Part shown: positions 1 to 6,861 of the stretch, one piece after another
Layout: each line of letters starts with the position of its first letter
Numbering within the stretch: position 1 is the stretch's first letter
NCBI GenBank assembly: GCA_942490535.1
Contig: CALNXQ010000003.1
Location: forward strand, 558,001 to 622,000
Length of the DNA: 64,000 nucleotides
Source of the DNA: JAEINY01 sp942490535
GTDB taxonomy: Bacteria; Bacteroidota; Bacteroidia; Bacteroidales; Marinilabiliaceae
Direction of reading: 5' to 3'
Made by a program: the position numbers and the translations under genes
The notes under the pieces: model-generated
The model's input: the letters and a program-made list of their open reading frames with translations, nothing else
What the model was told of the DNA's origin: nothing
Database searches by the model: none

Positions 1-69
1 TGCACGGCCGACAGCGACAGCTTATTGGCCGATGCGTTTCAGGCTGCCTGGGACAGTATAAAAGTGTAG
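1..69 (+). CDS. 3' end of an unidentified protein (cut by window start)
   Basis: The first frame is open from base 1 to a TAG at 67-69 and gives 22 residues ending DAFQAAWDSIKV. The stop lies 53 bases before the next start codon, on the same strand. The fragment is too short to assign to a family. It is listed because the frame is open to the window edge and the spacing fits the end of a real gene. Identity unknown. Confidence 0.5.
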   Translation, partial: CTADSDSLLADAFQAAWDSIKV

Positions 70-122
70 CATTTTTTTGAACCAAATAAAAGAATGAACG
101 TTTATTTATAAAATTTATCCAA

Positions 123-755
123 ATGGAATTATTAGAAAAACTAAGATGGCGCTATGCCACCAAAGCCATGAATGGAACCTCTGTTCCACAAGCTAAAATT
201 GATGCAATTATTGAAGCAGCCTCATTGGCTCCCACTTCAAGTGGCTTGCAACCTTACGAAATTTTAGTCATTACCAATCCCGATATCAAAAAAGAGATCC
301 GGGCCATTGCCTGGGACCAGTCAATGGTAACCGATTGCTCACACCTGCTGGTGTTTGTAGCCTGGGATAATTACACCGTCGAGCGCATCAACAAGGTATT
401 TGACTACACGAATGAAGTGCGTGGCTTTAAAAATGAAGGCTGGGAGAACTACCGTCAAATGCTGTTGGGCACCTATCCTCAGCGAGATGCAGAAACAAAT
501 TTCATTCACACCGCCAAACAAGCCTACATTGCCTTTTCACAAGCCATTGCCGCTGCCGCCTTTGAAGGTGTGGACAGCACGCCCATGGAAGGTTTTGATG
601 CGGATGCACTGGATAAAATCCTAAACCTCCGCGAAAAGGGATTGAGAAGTTGTGTGATGCTACCATTGGGCTATCGCGATGCGGAGGCCGATTGGCTGGT
701 AAATCTACCTAAAGTGAGAAAACCCAAAGACGAGTTGGTGACGATCATTGACTAA
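123..755 (+). CDS. Nitroreductase family NAD(P)H-dependent oxidoreductase
   Basis: A 210-residue flavoprotein of the nitroreductase (NfsB-like) family. These are FMN-dependent homodimers that reduce nitro compounds, quinones or related acceptors with NAD(P)H in the cytoplasm. The N-terminus carries the family's FMN-phosphate-binding start (RWRYATKAMNG, about residues 8-18), followed by a substrate-pocket region SLAPTSSGLQPYEI (about 34-47). The C-terminal part has the second conserved stretch, LPLGYRDAEADW. Length matches the family (200-220 aa). The start is the first ATG after an A/T-rich leader. It appears monocistronic: a terminator hairpin follows at 869-903. The physiological substrate cannot be inferred from the sequence. 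Confidence 0.9.
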   Translation: MELLEKLRWRYATKAMNGTSVPQAKIDAIIEAASLAPTSSGLQPYEILVITNPDIKKEIRAIAWDQSMVTDCSHLLVFVAWDNYTVERINKVFDYTNEVRGFKNEGWENYRQMLLGTYPQRDAETNFIHTAKQAYIAFSQAIAAAAFEGVDSTPMEGFDADALDKILNLREKGLRSCVMLPLGYRDAEADWLVNLPKVRKPKDELVTIID

Positions 756-1139
756 GCCATTCACATGCCATAGTTAAAGGACAGAAGGGCATCAGCATCC
801 GCCTTAATGCCTAAACACATGGTAATTTGATCAGATAGCCATTTGAACCAATTTCTATAAATGAATGGACTTCCATTTGACGCTTGTCGGATGGAAGTTT
901 TTTAATACTATCCCTCCCCTTTTTGCGCATACAATACAACTTTAAATATGCTGCATACAATTCTAATGTATTTAATGCGGGACGTGGAATTTGCCGTAGG
1001 AAATTTAGTATTGTAGACAACATTTAACCCTAACTGAATGGTATACCTCGTAGCTGCTATACAAAGATCGATCTATCGGTGATTGATCTAAAATTTAACT
1101 GATTAACACTGATTTTTAAATAAAATCTTAAGATAGCAC
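756..1139. other. Gap without a supported gene
   Basis: Apart from the terminator at 869-903, nothing clear is seen here. A 70-codon reading frame on the minus strand (811-1023) runs through the terminator hairpin and resembles no known protein, so it is not called. Confidence 0.5.
869..903 (+). terminator. Rho-independent terminator after the nitroreductase gene
   Basis: Perfect 8-bp arms ACTTCCAT (869-876) and ATGGAAGT (891-898) enclose a 14-nt loop and are followed by a run of six T (898-903). Confidence 0.8.
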
Positions 1140-1186
1140 TTGCATCTACGACAAACATCGTATATATTTGTACGACACTTATCGTA
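1140..1186 (+). promoter_or_regulatory. Promoter with two perfect BlaI-type operator dyads
   Basis: Two 16-bp dyads share the same arms: TACGACAAACATCGTA (1147-1162) and TACGACACTTATCGTA (1171-1186). Both are TACGA-N6-TCGTA and lie 24 bp apart centre to centre. Between them is a Bacteroidota -7 box TATATTTG (1163-1170), with TTG at 1140-1142 as a possible -33 element. The first dyad therefore fills the -33/-7 spacer and the second covers the expected start of transcription, 8 bp before the repressor's ATG. This is the arrangement expected for autorepression by the BlaI-family protein encoded next. Confidence 0.8.
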
Positions 1187-1193
1187 GAAAATC

Positions 1194-1577
1194 ATGAGCA
1201 AAGAAAAAATCACTCCCACCGCGGCTGAATTGGAAATACTCAACATCCTATGGGAAAAGGAGCCCTTATCGGTGAAGGAGATTCATGGCGAGCTGATTAA
1301 AAAGAAGGATGTAGGCTATACCACGGCTTTGAAAATTATGCAAAACATGACCGGAAAGGGTTTGTTGACCCGCACTCTCAATGGGAAGAGCCACCTCTAC
1401 GCTTCGGCTCTAAAAAAAGAAGAGACCCAACGCAGTTTACTGAACAAGTTTATAGATACGGCATTTGCCGGATCAGCCTCCAATTTGATGATGCAACTGC
1501 TGGGCAATAAGAAAACGTCCAAAGAAGAATTGGATGAGATAAAGAAGCTTATTGACGATATGGAACAAAACCAATAG
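1194..1577 (+). CDS. BlaI/MecI/CopY-family transcriptional repressor
   Basis: A 127-residue winged-helix repressor with the family's usual length. The N-terminal wHTH (about residues 8-75) reads PTAAELEILNILWEKEPLSV and continues into a recognition helix and wing. The C-terminal helices (about 80-125) form the dimerisation and protease-cleavage region. In the family, the partner BlaR1-type membrane protease triggers cleavage of the repressor and derepression. The gene is followed after 2 bp by such a protease, so the two are translationally linked. It is very likely autoregulated through the two dyads at 1147-1186. BlaI-like repressors in Bacteroidota often control genes other than beta-lactamases, and no beta-lactamase is present here. 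Confidence 0.93.
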   Translation: MSKEKITPTAAELEILNILWEKEPLSVKEIHGELIKKKDVGYTTALKIMQNMTGKGLLTRTLNGKSHLYASALKKEETQRSLLNKFIDTAFAGSASNLMMQLLGNKKTSKEELDEIKKLIDDMEQNQ

Positions 1578-1579
1578 TT

Positions 1580-3280
1580 ATGGACGCCCTTCAATCCTTA
1601 TTTTCTGAACAGATCATTGAGGCTATTGGCTGGGTACTGGTTCATTCCAGCTGGCAAGCTTCTCTGTTATTAATAGTCTTGATCATTGCATTGGTGCTGA
1701 TGCGAAATTTCTCAGCACGTGCGCGCTACTTTGCTGCTTACTCGACCTTGCTCCTCATCCTTGGCGGCTCCATCGCAACCGGGGTAAAGGCGTATCACCA
1801 TGCCATGGAAAAGCAAGTACTGAAAGAACGGTTGCTGACCAGTCCCGAGGGCATGACCTCTGAAATCAAAGCCCTTCTGCAAACATTTGAAAGCGCAATG
1901 GTTAAGAAACCATCTGAAGCTCACCTGAAATGGATGAATGTGAAGTCAACTATCCAATCGCACTTTCACATTGTGTTTACCCTATGGCTCTTAGGTATCC
2001 TGTTCTTTCTGTTGCGCATGGCCGGAGGGTTGGTCTACTTACAACGCCTGACCAAACAACAGGTTGTGCCCTTTGATCAGTTGTGGCAACAGAAATTATT
2101 GGAATTACAAGAACGTCTGGTCATCAGCACGCCTATCAAGGCCTTTCAATCCTACCTGGCAAAAGTCCCGATGATTATTGGTCATCTGAAACCGGCCATA
2201 CTTGTCCCGGTGGCCCTTTTTACGGCACTCACTCCTCAGGAAATAGAAGCCATTATTGCCCATGAACTGGCGCACATCAAACGCAACGATTACATTTTCA
2301 ACATTCTCCAATCCCTTATAGAGACGCTACTCTTCTTTCATCCGGCCGTCTGGATCATATCCCGAATCATTCGCGACGAACGGGAGCACAGCTGCGATGA
2401 TTTGGCGGTGACTGCCACAGGCGACAAACTAAACTACATAAAAGCATTGGCTTCAGCTCAACAATTAACGCTTCAAACACACCATCATGCCGTTGCGTTC
2501 ATACAAGGCAAAGGAGGACTATTAAACCGAGTAAAAAGACTTAAAACCCTGAATACCATGAAAAATAAAGTAACCGAAAGATTTTTCGCCGCTTCGCTGA
2601 TCTTCATCAGCCTGATATTAGTTTCCGCCACCGGAGTTTATAACAAATCAAATGGTGACTATTTCATGGACTACAACTCCATGATCTCGCCAAAGGCACT
2701 GTCTCAAACGAACCAGATGAATTCTGAAACCCTGGCCGTACCTCTGGACACCCTTAAAAAAAGAGTAAATCAAAAAATGGAAGCGTTGGAAGAAGTACCT
2801 GAAGAAATAGAACAGGTCATCGAAGTAGCCCTCTCCGAACGTAATGCGGAAATGGCAGCTGAGATTCTGCAAAGTGTGGAGGAAGCACTAAAAGAAGTGA
2901 AATGGGTTGAAATTGAAGAAACAGCCCTGCGAGAGATGGAAATAGAGATGACAGCTTTGAATTTGGATTCCATTGTGGATGCTGCCATGGTAGAAGCTCA
3001 TGCTGAGATGGCTGAAGAATTGGCGACCATCCGGGAAGAGGGATTTCAATCGGTGGAAGAAAGCCTTGCCGCGCGGGAAATGGCTTTAAAAAATGCTGAA
3101 ATGGGCATTGAGATTGCAAAACATACTTTAGAAACCATGCCCATGGATTCCATTGTACAAATGTCCATTCGGGAAGCCATGAAAGCACTTTCTGAACTGG
3201 ACATGGAAGGGATCATTCGAGAAGCGATGGATAGCGTAAAGATTGAACTGGAAATGATTGAAGAGGAAAGTATTAAATAA
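1580..3280 (+). CDS. BlaR1-like M56 family membrane metallopeptidase with an acidic helical tail
   Basis: A 566-residue integral membrane zinc protease of family M56. Membrane segments lie at about 13-41, 52-70 and 128-155. The gluzincin motif HELAH is at 228-232, followed by the family's DEREHSCDD segment (about 266-274). After a fourth membrane segment (about 335-352) the predicted extracytoplasmic part contains no penicillin-binding sensor. Instead, residues 385-566 are a highly charged, Glu/Met/Ala-rich helical stretch with recurring blocks such as DSIVDAAMVEAHAEMAEEL. It presumably receives an unknown envelope signal and inactivates the BlaI-type repressor encoded 2 bp upstream. The signal is not known; the missing beta-lactam domain argues against a classical antibiotic sensor. 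Confidence 0.9.
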   Translation: MDALQSLFSEQIIEAIGWVLVHSSWQASLLLIVLIIALVLMRNFSARARYFAAYSTLLLILGGSIATGVKAYHHAMEKQVLKERLLTSPEGMTSEIKALLQTFESAMVKKPSEAHLKWMNVKSTIQSHFHIVFTLWLLGILFFLLRMAGGLVYLQRLTKQQVVPFDQLWQQKLLELQERLVISTPIKAFQSYLAKVPMIIGHLKPAILVPVALFTALTPQEIEAIIAHELAHIKRNDYIFNILQSLIETLLFFHPAVWIISRIIRDEREHSCDDLAVTATGDKLNYIKALASAQQLTLQTHHHAVAFIQGKGGLLNRVKRLKTLNTMKNKVTERFFAASLIFISLILVSATGVYNKSNGDYFMDYNSMISPKALSQTNQMNSETLAVPLDTLKKRVNQKMEALEEVPEEIEQVIEVALSERNAEMAAEILQSVEEALKEVKWVEIEETALREMEIEMTALNLDSIVDAAMVEAHAEMAEELATIREEGFQSVEESLAAREMALKNAEMGIEIAKHTLETMPMDSIVQMSIREAMKALSELDMEGIIREAMDSVKIELEMIEEESIK

Positions 3281-3321
3281 ACTTTTGTAACGACGAAACT
3301 CTCCGCTGCATGTAAAGTACT

Positions 3322-3356
3322 AAACCTTCTGGTATAATTATCAGAGGGTTTTATTT
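3322..3356 (+). terminator. Terminator after the blaI-M56 operon
   Basis: AAACCTTCTG (3322-3331) pairs with CAGAGGGTTT (3342-3351), with one G-T pair. The stem is followed by a T-rich tail. Confidence 0.7.
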
Positions 3357-3441
3357 TTATATCTGGAAAGAGAATCCTATTTTCAGCCGCATTGAATTAA
3401 GTTAATTATTACCCATCATCATTTTTTTTTCAAACCGACCT

Positions 3442-3810
3442 ATGCGACACGAACATGAACTCCCCACTTGCATTGAAGAATGGGGATGGAAATACCACCA
3501 CCTGGGTATACCTACTACTGAGAAAAAACCAAATGAACGCTACTTACCGCAATTCAAGTTTTACATCTCCGGCTTCAGCACCAGCCCCTTTGGTGTAGAA
3601 TGGATGCGATTTGAACCTGATAGTCCCATGGATCACCTTATTCAAACGGTTCCGCATCTGGCATTTGAAGTGGCTGATTTGGATCATGAACTAAAAAGTC
3701 GAAACCTTAAACTATTAGTGCCTCCTAATCCACCAATGGAAGGCGTTCGGGTAGCAATGGTTGAGCACAATGGCGCTCCTATTGAGTTAATAGAGTTTGA
3801 AAGAAAATAA
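3442..3810 (+). CDS. VOC (glyoxalase/dioxygenase superfamily) protein
   Basis: A 122-residue single-domain member of the vicinal-oxygen-chelate fold. Two beta-alpha-beta-beta-beta modules are visible. The first starts with YHHLGIPTTE and ends with FGVEWMRFE. The second starts with VPHLAFEVADLD and ends with APIELIEFE. His and Glu residues at the strand positions used for metal binding (H of YHHLG, E of VEW, H of PHLAF, E of IELIE) are retained, so a metal site is plausible. The substrate cannot be predicted. It sits alone between two hairpins, so it is probably monocistronic. Confidence 0.85.
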   Translation: MRHEHELPTCIEEWGWKYHHLGIPTTEKKPNERYLPQFKFYISGFSTSPFGVEWMRFEPDSPMDHLIQTVPHLAFEVADLDHELKSRNLKLLVPPNPPMEGVRVAMVEHNGAPIELIEFERK

Positions 3811-3823
3811 CAACCAATAATGA

Positions 3824-3854
3824 ATCGATCGCTTTGGTATTACCAGCGATCGAT
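3824..3854. terminator. Hairpin downstream of the VOC gene
   Basis: Perfect 10-bp arms ATCGATCGCT (3824-3833) and AGCGATCGAT (3845-3854) with an 11-nt loop. There is no T-run after it, so it may be an mRNA 3'-end stabiliser or a weak terminator. Confidence 0.55.
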
Positions 3855-3959
3855 CCCCGGAAATACAACCTCATCATAAGACCTAAAGTGCACTGTGCGT
3901 CCCTTTTAATTACGCCTTAATAGCATCCTGTCAATGCATTTTTTACGTAACATTGCCGT

Positions 3960-4186
3960 ATGTTTATTCTGATAGCATTGGTGCCAGCAGTGATATTTCA
4001 GTTTGGGGCCTCATCTTCACCGTTAGCTTAATCCCCAAGACCAAATTCAACATTGCCTGGATCAGTATTTCTGCAGGTTTTCTATTAATGGCCTTTCGAC
4101 AACTTAGCGACCTGTTTACAATCCAGAATGCAGATGTACTGACCAACCACTCCCTACTCAGCAGCTGGATTTCATTCTATTCATGA
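3960..4186 (+). pseudogene. Frameshifted remnant of a small two-helix membrane protein
   Basis: Two overlapping frames together resemble one membrane protein. An ATG at 3960 begins MFILIALVPAVIFQFGAS and stops after 23 codons. The frame starting at a TTG at 3953 then continues as GLIFTVSLIPKTKFNIAW and a second hydrophobic segment followed by RQLSDLF. Joined at about 4010-4020, this looks like the paired-helix N-terminus seen in front of some Bacteroidota signalling proteins, cut off at 4186. Alternatively the 77-codon TTG frame is a small intact gene. A single-base shift is the simpler reading. Confidence 0.35.
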
Positions 4187-4396
4187 GGGAAGCCTGCCAC
4201 ATCCGGGCCATACTGCCTATAACCTAAAGTCTGGGATTTTTTATACGCTATCACGACAAATATAATTTGAAATTCATCTAAATAAAGAACCATTCACGCC
4301 CCTCCAACTATTCCTGTAGGATTGAAAAACAAAGAATAGTTAGTGTACTATTTACATTTTATCTATTAACAGGCGTCTTCATCCGTTTAGGTAAGT

Positions 4397-4457
4397 TTTG
4401 GTTTCTTGAAAAAAGAAGATACTTTTGCTCCAAACTAGTTAGTGTCATATTCACACT
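4397..4457 (+). promoter_or_regulatory. Promoter and candidate operator of the cellobiose operon
   Basis: A textbook Bacteroidota promoter: TTTG (4397-4400), a 19-bp spacer, then TACTTTTG (4420-4427). Just past the expected start site lie a palindrome AACTAGTT (4433-4440) and a dyad AGTGT-N7-ACACT (4441-4457). The dyad is placed where a repressor would block transcription, so it is a candidate site for the adjacent NrtR-family protein. The promoter is clear; the operator role is inference. Confidence 0.7.
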
Positions 4458-4483
4458 TTCTGAATTCAAATTAGTATTTCTGA

Positions 4484-5224
4484 ATGATGGAGAAAAAACT
4501 CAACAATTATATTTCGGTCGATTGTGTCATATTTGGCTACAACGATGAAGCCCTGCAAGTACTCCTCGTTGATCGCACGATGACTGATCCGGATACCGGG
4601 GAACACCTATTTACAGATCATACACTCACTGGCAATCACATCTATGAAAATGAAACCATTGATGAAGCAGCTTACCGGGTTTTATTTGACCTGACCGGTT
4701 TGAAAAATGTGTTCCTGGATCAATTCAAAACCTTTGCCCATCCGGATCGTCTGAAAAAGGAGAATGATCAAAAATGGTTACATCACCACGGCCGTGATCC
4801 GGAGCAACGCATTGTATCCATTGGTTTCTTCGCATTGTTAGCGACACAGGAAGTAACACTTGAGTGGAAAGGACGCAATGTCAAATGGGTGTCCCTTTCT
4901 GAAGTGGGCGAATTAGCATTTGATCATAATCAAATCCTTGGTGAAGCCTTAAAAGCCTTACAAACAAAAATTAAACGCGAGCCCATCGGCTTTGAACTTC
5001 TTCCTGAAAAGTTTACGCTCACACAATTGCAAAAAGTATACGAAGTGATTTTGGGCACTGAATTGGACAAACGCAACTTCCGCAAAAAGGTTGGCCGCAT
5101 GAAATACCTCATCCCTACTGACGAAAAACAATCGGGCGTGGCCCACAAACCGGCGCGCTTGTATGTCTTCAACCGGGATGTGTATGAAAAAACCAGAAAA
5201 GAACAATTTGATTTCACCATTTAA
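4484..5224 (+). CDS. NrtR/AraR-type NUDIX-related transcriptional regulator with degenerate NUDIX box
   Basis: A 246-residue regulator: a NUDIX-fold ligand domain (about residues 8-150) plus a C-terminal winged helix (about 165-240, starting EPIGFELLPEKFTLTQLQKV). The NUDIX box, normally Gx5Ex7REUxEExGU, is broken here. At about 49-73 the REUxEE core reads RVLFDL, so pyrophosphatase activity is not expected. In Bacteroidota, NrtR-family members with inactive NUDIX domains act as sugar-responsive regulators; the arabinose regulator AraR is the described example. The gene lies 9 bp upstream of a GPH sugar symporter and then cellobiose phosphorylase, so it probably senses cellobiose or a product and controls this operon. 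Two adjacent ATG codons (4484, 4487) could start it. A paralogue with an intact box is encoded at 40009-40710. Confidence 0.88.
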   Translation: MMEKKLNNYISVDCVIFGYNDEALQVLLVDRTMTDPDTGEHLFTDHTLTGNHIYENETIDEAAYRVLFDLTGLKNVFLDQFKTFAHPDRLKKENDQKWLHHHGRDPEQRIVSIGFFALLATQEVTLEWKGRNVKWVSLSEVGELAFDHNQILGEALKALQTKIKREPIGFELLPEKFTLTQLQKVYEVILGTELDKRNFRKKVGRMKYLIPTDEKQSGVAHKPARLYVFNRDVYEKTRKEQFDFTI

Positions 5225-5233
5225 TACATCCAG

Positions 5234-6838
5234 ATGAATCAATTAGAAAAAATTTCATTAAAAGAAAAACTAGGCTATGCCTTGGGTGATGGTGCTGCCA
5301 ACATCGCCTGGCGCGGTGTGGCAACTTTCCTCTTTATTTTTTACACCGATGTATTTGGCATCGATCCGGTAGCGGTTGGATTACTGATGCTGGTGGCCCG
5401 CTCCAGCGATGGCATCAGCGATATCGCAATGGGTATTGTCGGTGATCGCACCAATTCCAAATATGGTAAATTCAGACCCTGGATTCTATGGACAGCGATC
5501 CCCTTGGGCGCTATTCTGGCACTGCTCTTTACCACACCTGATTTGGGATCAAGCGGAAAAATCATCTACGCTTATGTCACTTACATCCTTTTCACATTGG
5601 TTTATACCGCCAACAACATCCCTTATGGTGCCTTAATGGCTGTGATGACCGGTGATGATAAAGAACGCACCAGCATTGGATCTTACCGTATGGTGGGTGC
5701 ATTTGCCGGAGGTATGCTGGTGCAAGGCGCATTGTTGTACCTGGTAGTATCCTTTGGTAATGTAAATCCAACCATCGATCTGCAGCAGCTTGAATCTGAC
5801 CAGTATAAACTTACCGTTTCCTCACCCATCGATGTGCCCAACGCCAATATCAAGACAGAAAATGGCATCGCCCTATTTAAATGGAAAAATGAATTGATTA
5901 AAGATACGGTAGCTACGCCTGGAAAGAGTTTTAAAATGAAAGCTCATGAAAATTATTCGTTTATTGTATCCGGAGAGAAGTACCTAACGCCTGATAGCAT
6001 ATCTGTCATCGACCAAAAGAAAGGCTACAGTCATTCGATATATTTAATGTCTCTCTTTTTAGCAGGTTTCATGGTCATCACCTTTTTAACCACCAAAGAG
6101 CGTGTCAAACCATCACCAACACAAAAAAGCAACTTATTAAAAGATCTAAAAGATTTAGTGGCTAATAAACCATGGCTGGTACTGTTGGTAGTGGGCTTAC
6201 TATTTAACATCTACAATTCTATCAAGCAAGGCATTGTGGTGATTTACTTCACCCATTATTTGCACAATCAATTGCTGGCGGCTTCATTTATGATTGGCTT
6301 AACCCTGGCTTCCATAGGAGGTGCCATGGCCACAGCTCCTTTGGCCCGACGCCTGGGCAAACGGAAGCTATTCATTTATGCATTAGTATTCTCAGGGGCA
6401 GTAAACGCCTTGCTCGTTTTTTGCGGTCCTCAGAACACAGGTGGTATTTTCACCATTGGTATCATCTCTGAATTTGCAGCGGCCGTGTTCCCCACATTGT
6501 TTTTTGCCATGCTGGGGGATGCTGCCGATTACTCCGAGTTTAAAAATGGCCGCCGTGCGACGGGATTGATCTATTCAGCCGGTTCATTTGCCACTAAATT
6601 TGGAGGTGGAATCGCCGGGGCCATCATTGGGTTGATTTTATCGATGTTCCATTACAATGGTCAAGATTCGGTAGCGATTCAAGGCGCTGTGCCAGGTATC
6701 ATTATGCTGATGAGTTGGATACCGGCCATCATTGCGTTTGTGGCTGCACTGTTCATGTTTATCTACCCCCTCAATCAACAAAAGATGAACGCTATTACTA
6801 TTGAACTAAATAACAGACGTAAACAAGAACTGAATTAG
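5234..6838 (+). CDS. GPH-family sugar:cation symporter (MFS), probable cellobiose importer
   Basis: A 534-residue inner-membrane transporter of the glycoside-pentoside-hexuronide:cation symporter type. The N-terminus EKLGYALGDGAANIAWRG is characteristic. The cytoplasmic loop motif DRTNSKYGKFRPWILW (about 71-86) and its second-half counterpart RRLGKRK are present. Twelve helices can be traced. An unusual feature is about 90 residues (175-265) between helices 5 and 6, where the family normally has a short loop; this stretch is polar and beta-rich and would face the periplasm. It sits 9 bp after the NrtR-like regulator and 23 bp before a cytosolic cellobiose phosphorylase, which makes cellobiose or a related beta-glucoside the likely cargo. 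Confidence 0.9.
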   Translation: MNQLEKISLKEKLGYALGDGAANIAWRGVATFLFIFYTDVFGIDPVAVGLLMLVARSSDGISDIAMGIVGDRTNSKYGKFRPWILWTAIPLGAILALLFTTPDLGSSGKIIYAYVTYILFTLVYTANNIPYGALMAVMTGDDKERTSIGSYRMVGAFAGGMLVQGALLYLVVSFGNVNPTIDLQQLESDQYKLTVSSPIDVPNANIKTENGIALFKWKNELIKDTVATPGKSFKMKAHENYSFIVSGEKYLTPDSISVIDQKKGYSHSIYLMSLFLAGFMVITFLTTKERVKPSPTQKSNLLKDLKDLVANKPWLVLLVVGLLFNIYNSIKQGIVVIYFTHYLHNQLLAASFMIGLTLASIGGAMATAPLARRLGKRKLFIYALVFSGAVNALLVFCGPQNTGGIFTIGIISEFAAAVFPTLFFAMLGDAADYSEFKNGRRATGLIYSAGSFATKFGGGIAGAIIGLILSMFHYNGQDSVAIQGAVPGIIMLMSWIPAIIAFVAALFMFIYPLNQQKMNAITIELNNRRKQELN

Positions 6839-6861
6839 AAAACAATTATAACACATAAAAG

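Larger units (their letters stand above)
3811..4396. other. Gap with only a hairpin and a broken gene
   Basis: Between the VOC gene and the promoter at 4397 the region holds the hairpin at 3824-3854 and the remnant at 3960-4186. Beyond 4187 it is A/T-rich and no gene is seen. Confidence 0.5.

Noticed and set aside
811..1023. A 70-codon minus-strand frame in the nitroreductase-blaI gap
   Set aside because: It runs through the terminator hairpin, has no promoter or family features, and its composition does not look coding.
2648..3188. Several minus-strand frames under the M56 tail
   Set aside because: They are mirror frames of a Glu/Met-rich coding region and carry no recognisable motif.
1194..3280. 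A beta-lactam resistance system
   Set aside because: Only the repressor and an M56 protease are present. There is no beta-lactamase or penicillin-binding sensor domain, so resistance is not supported.
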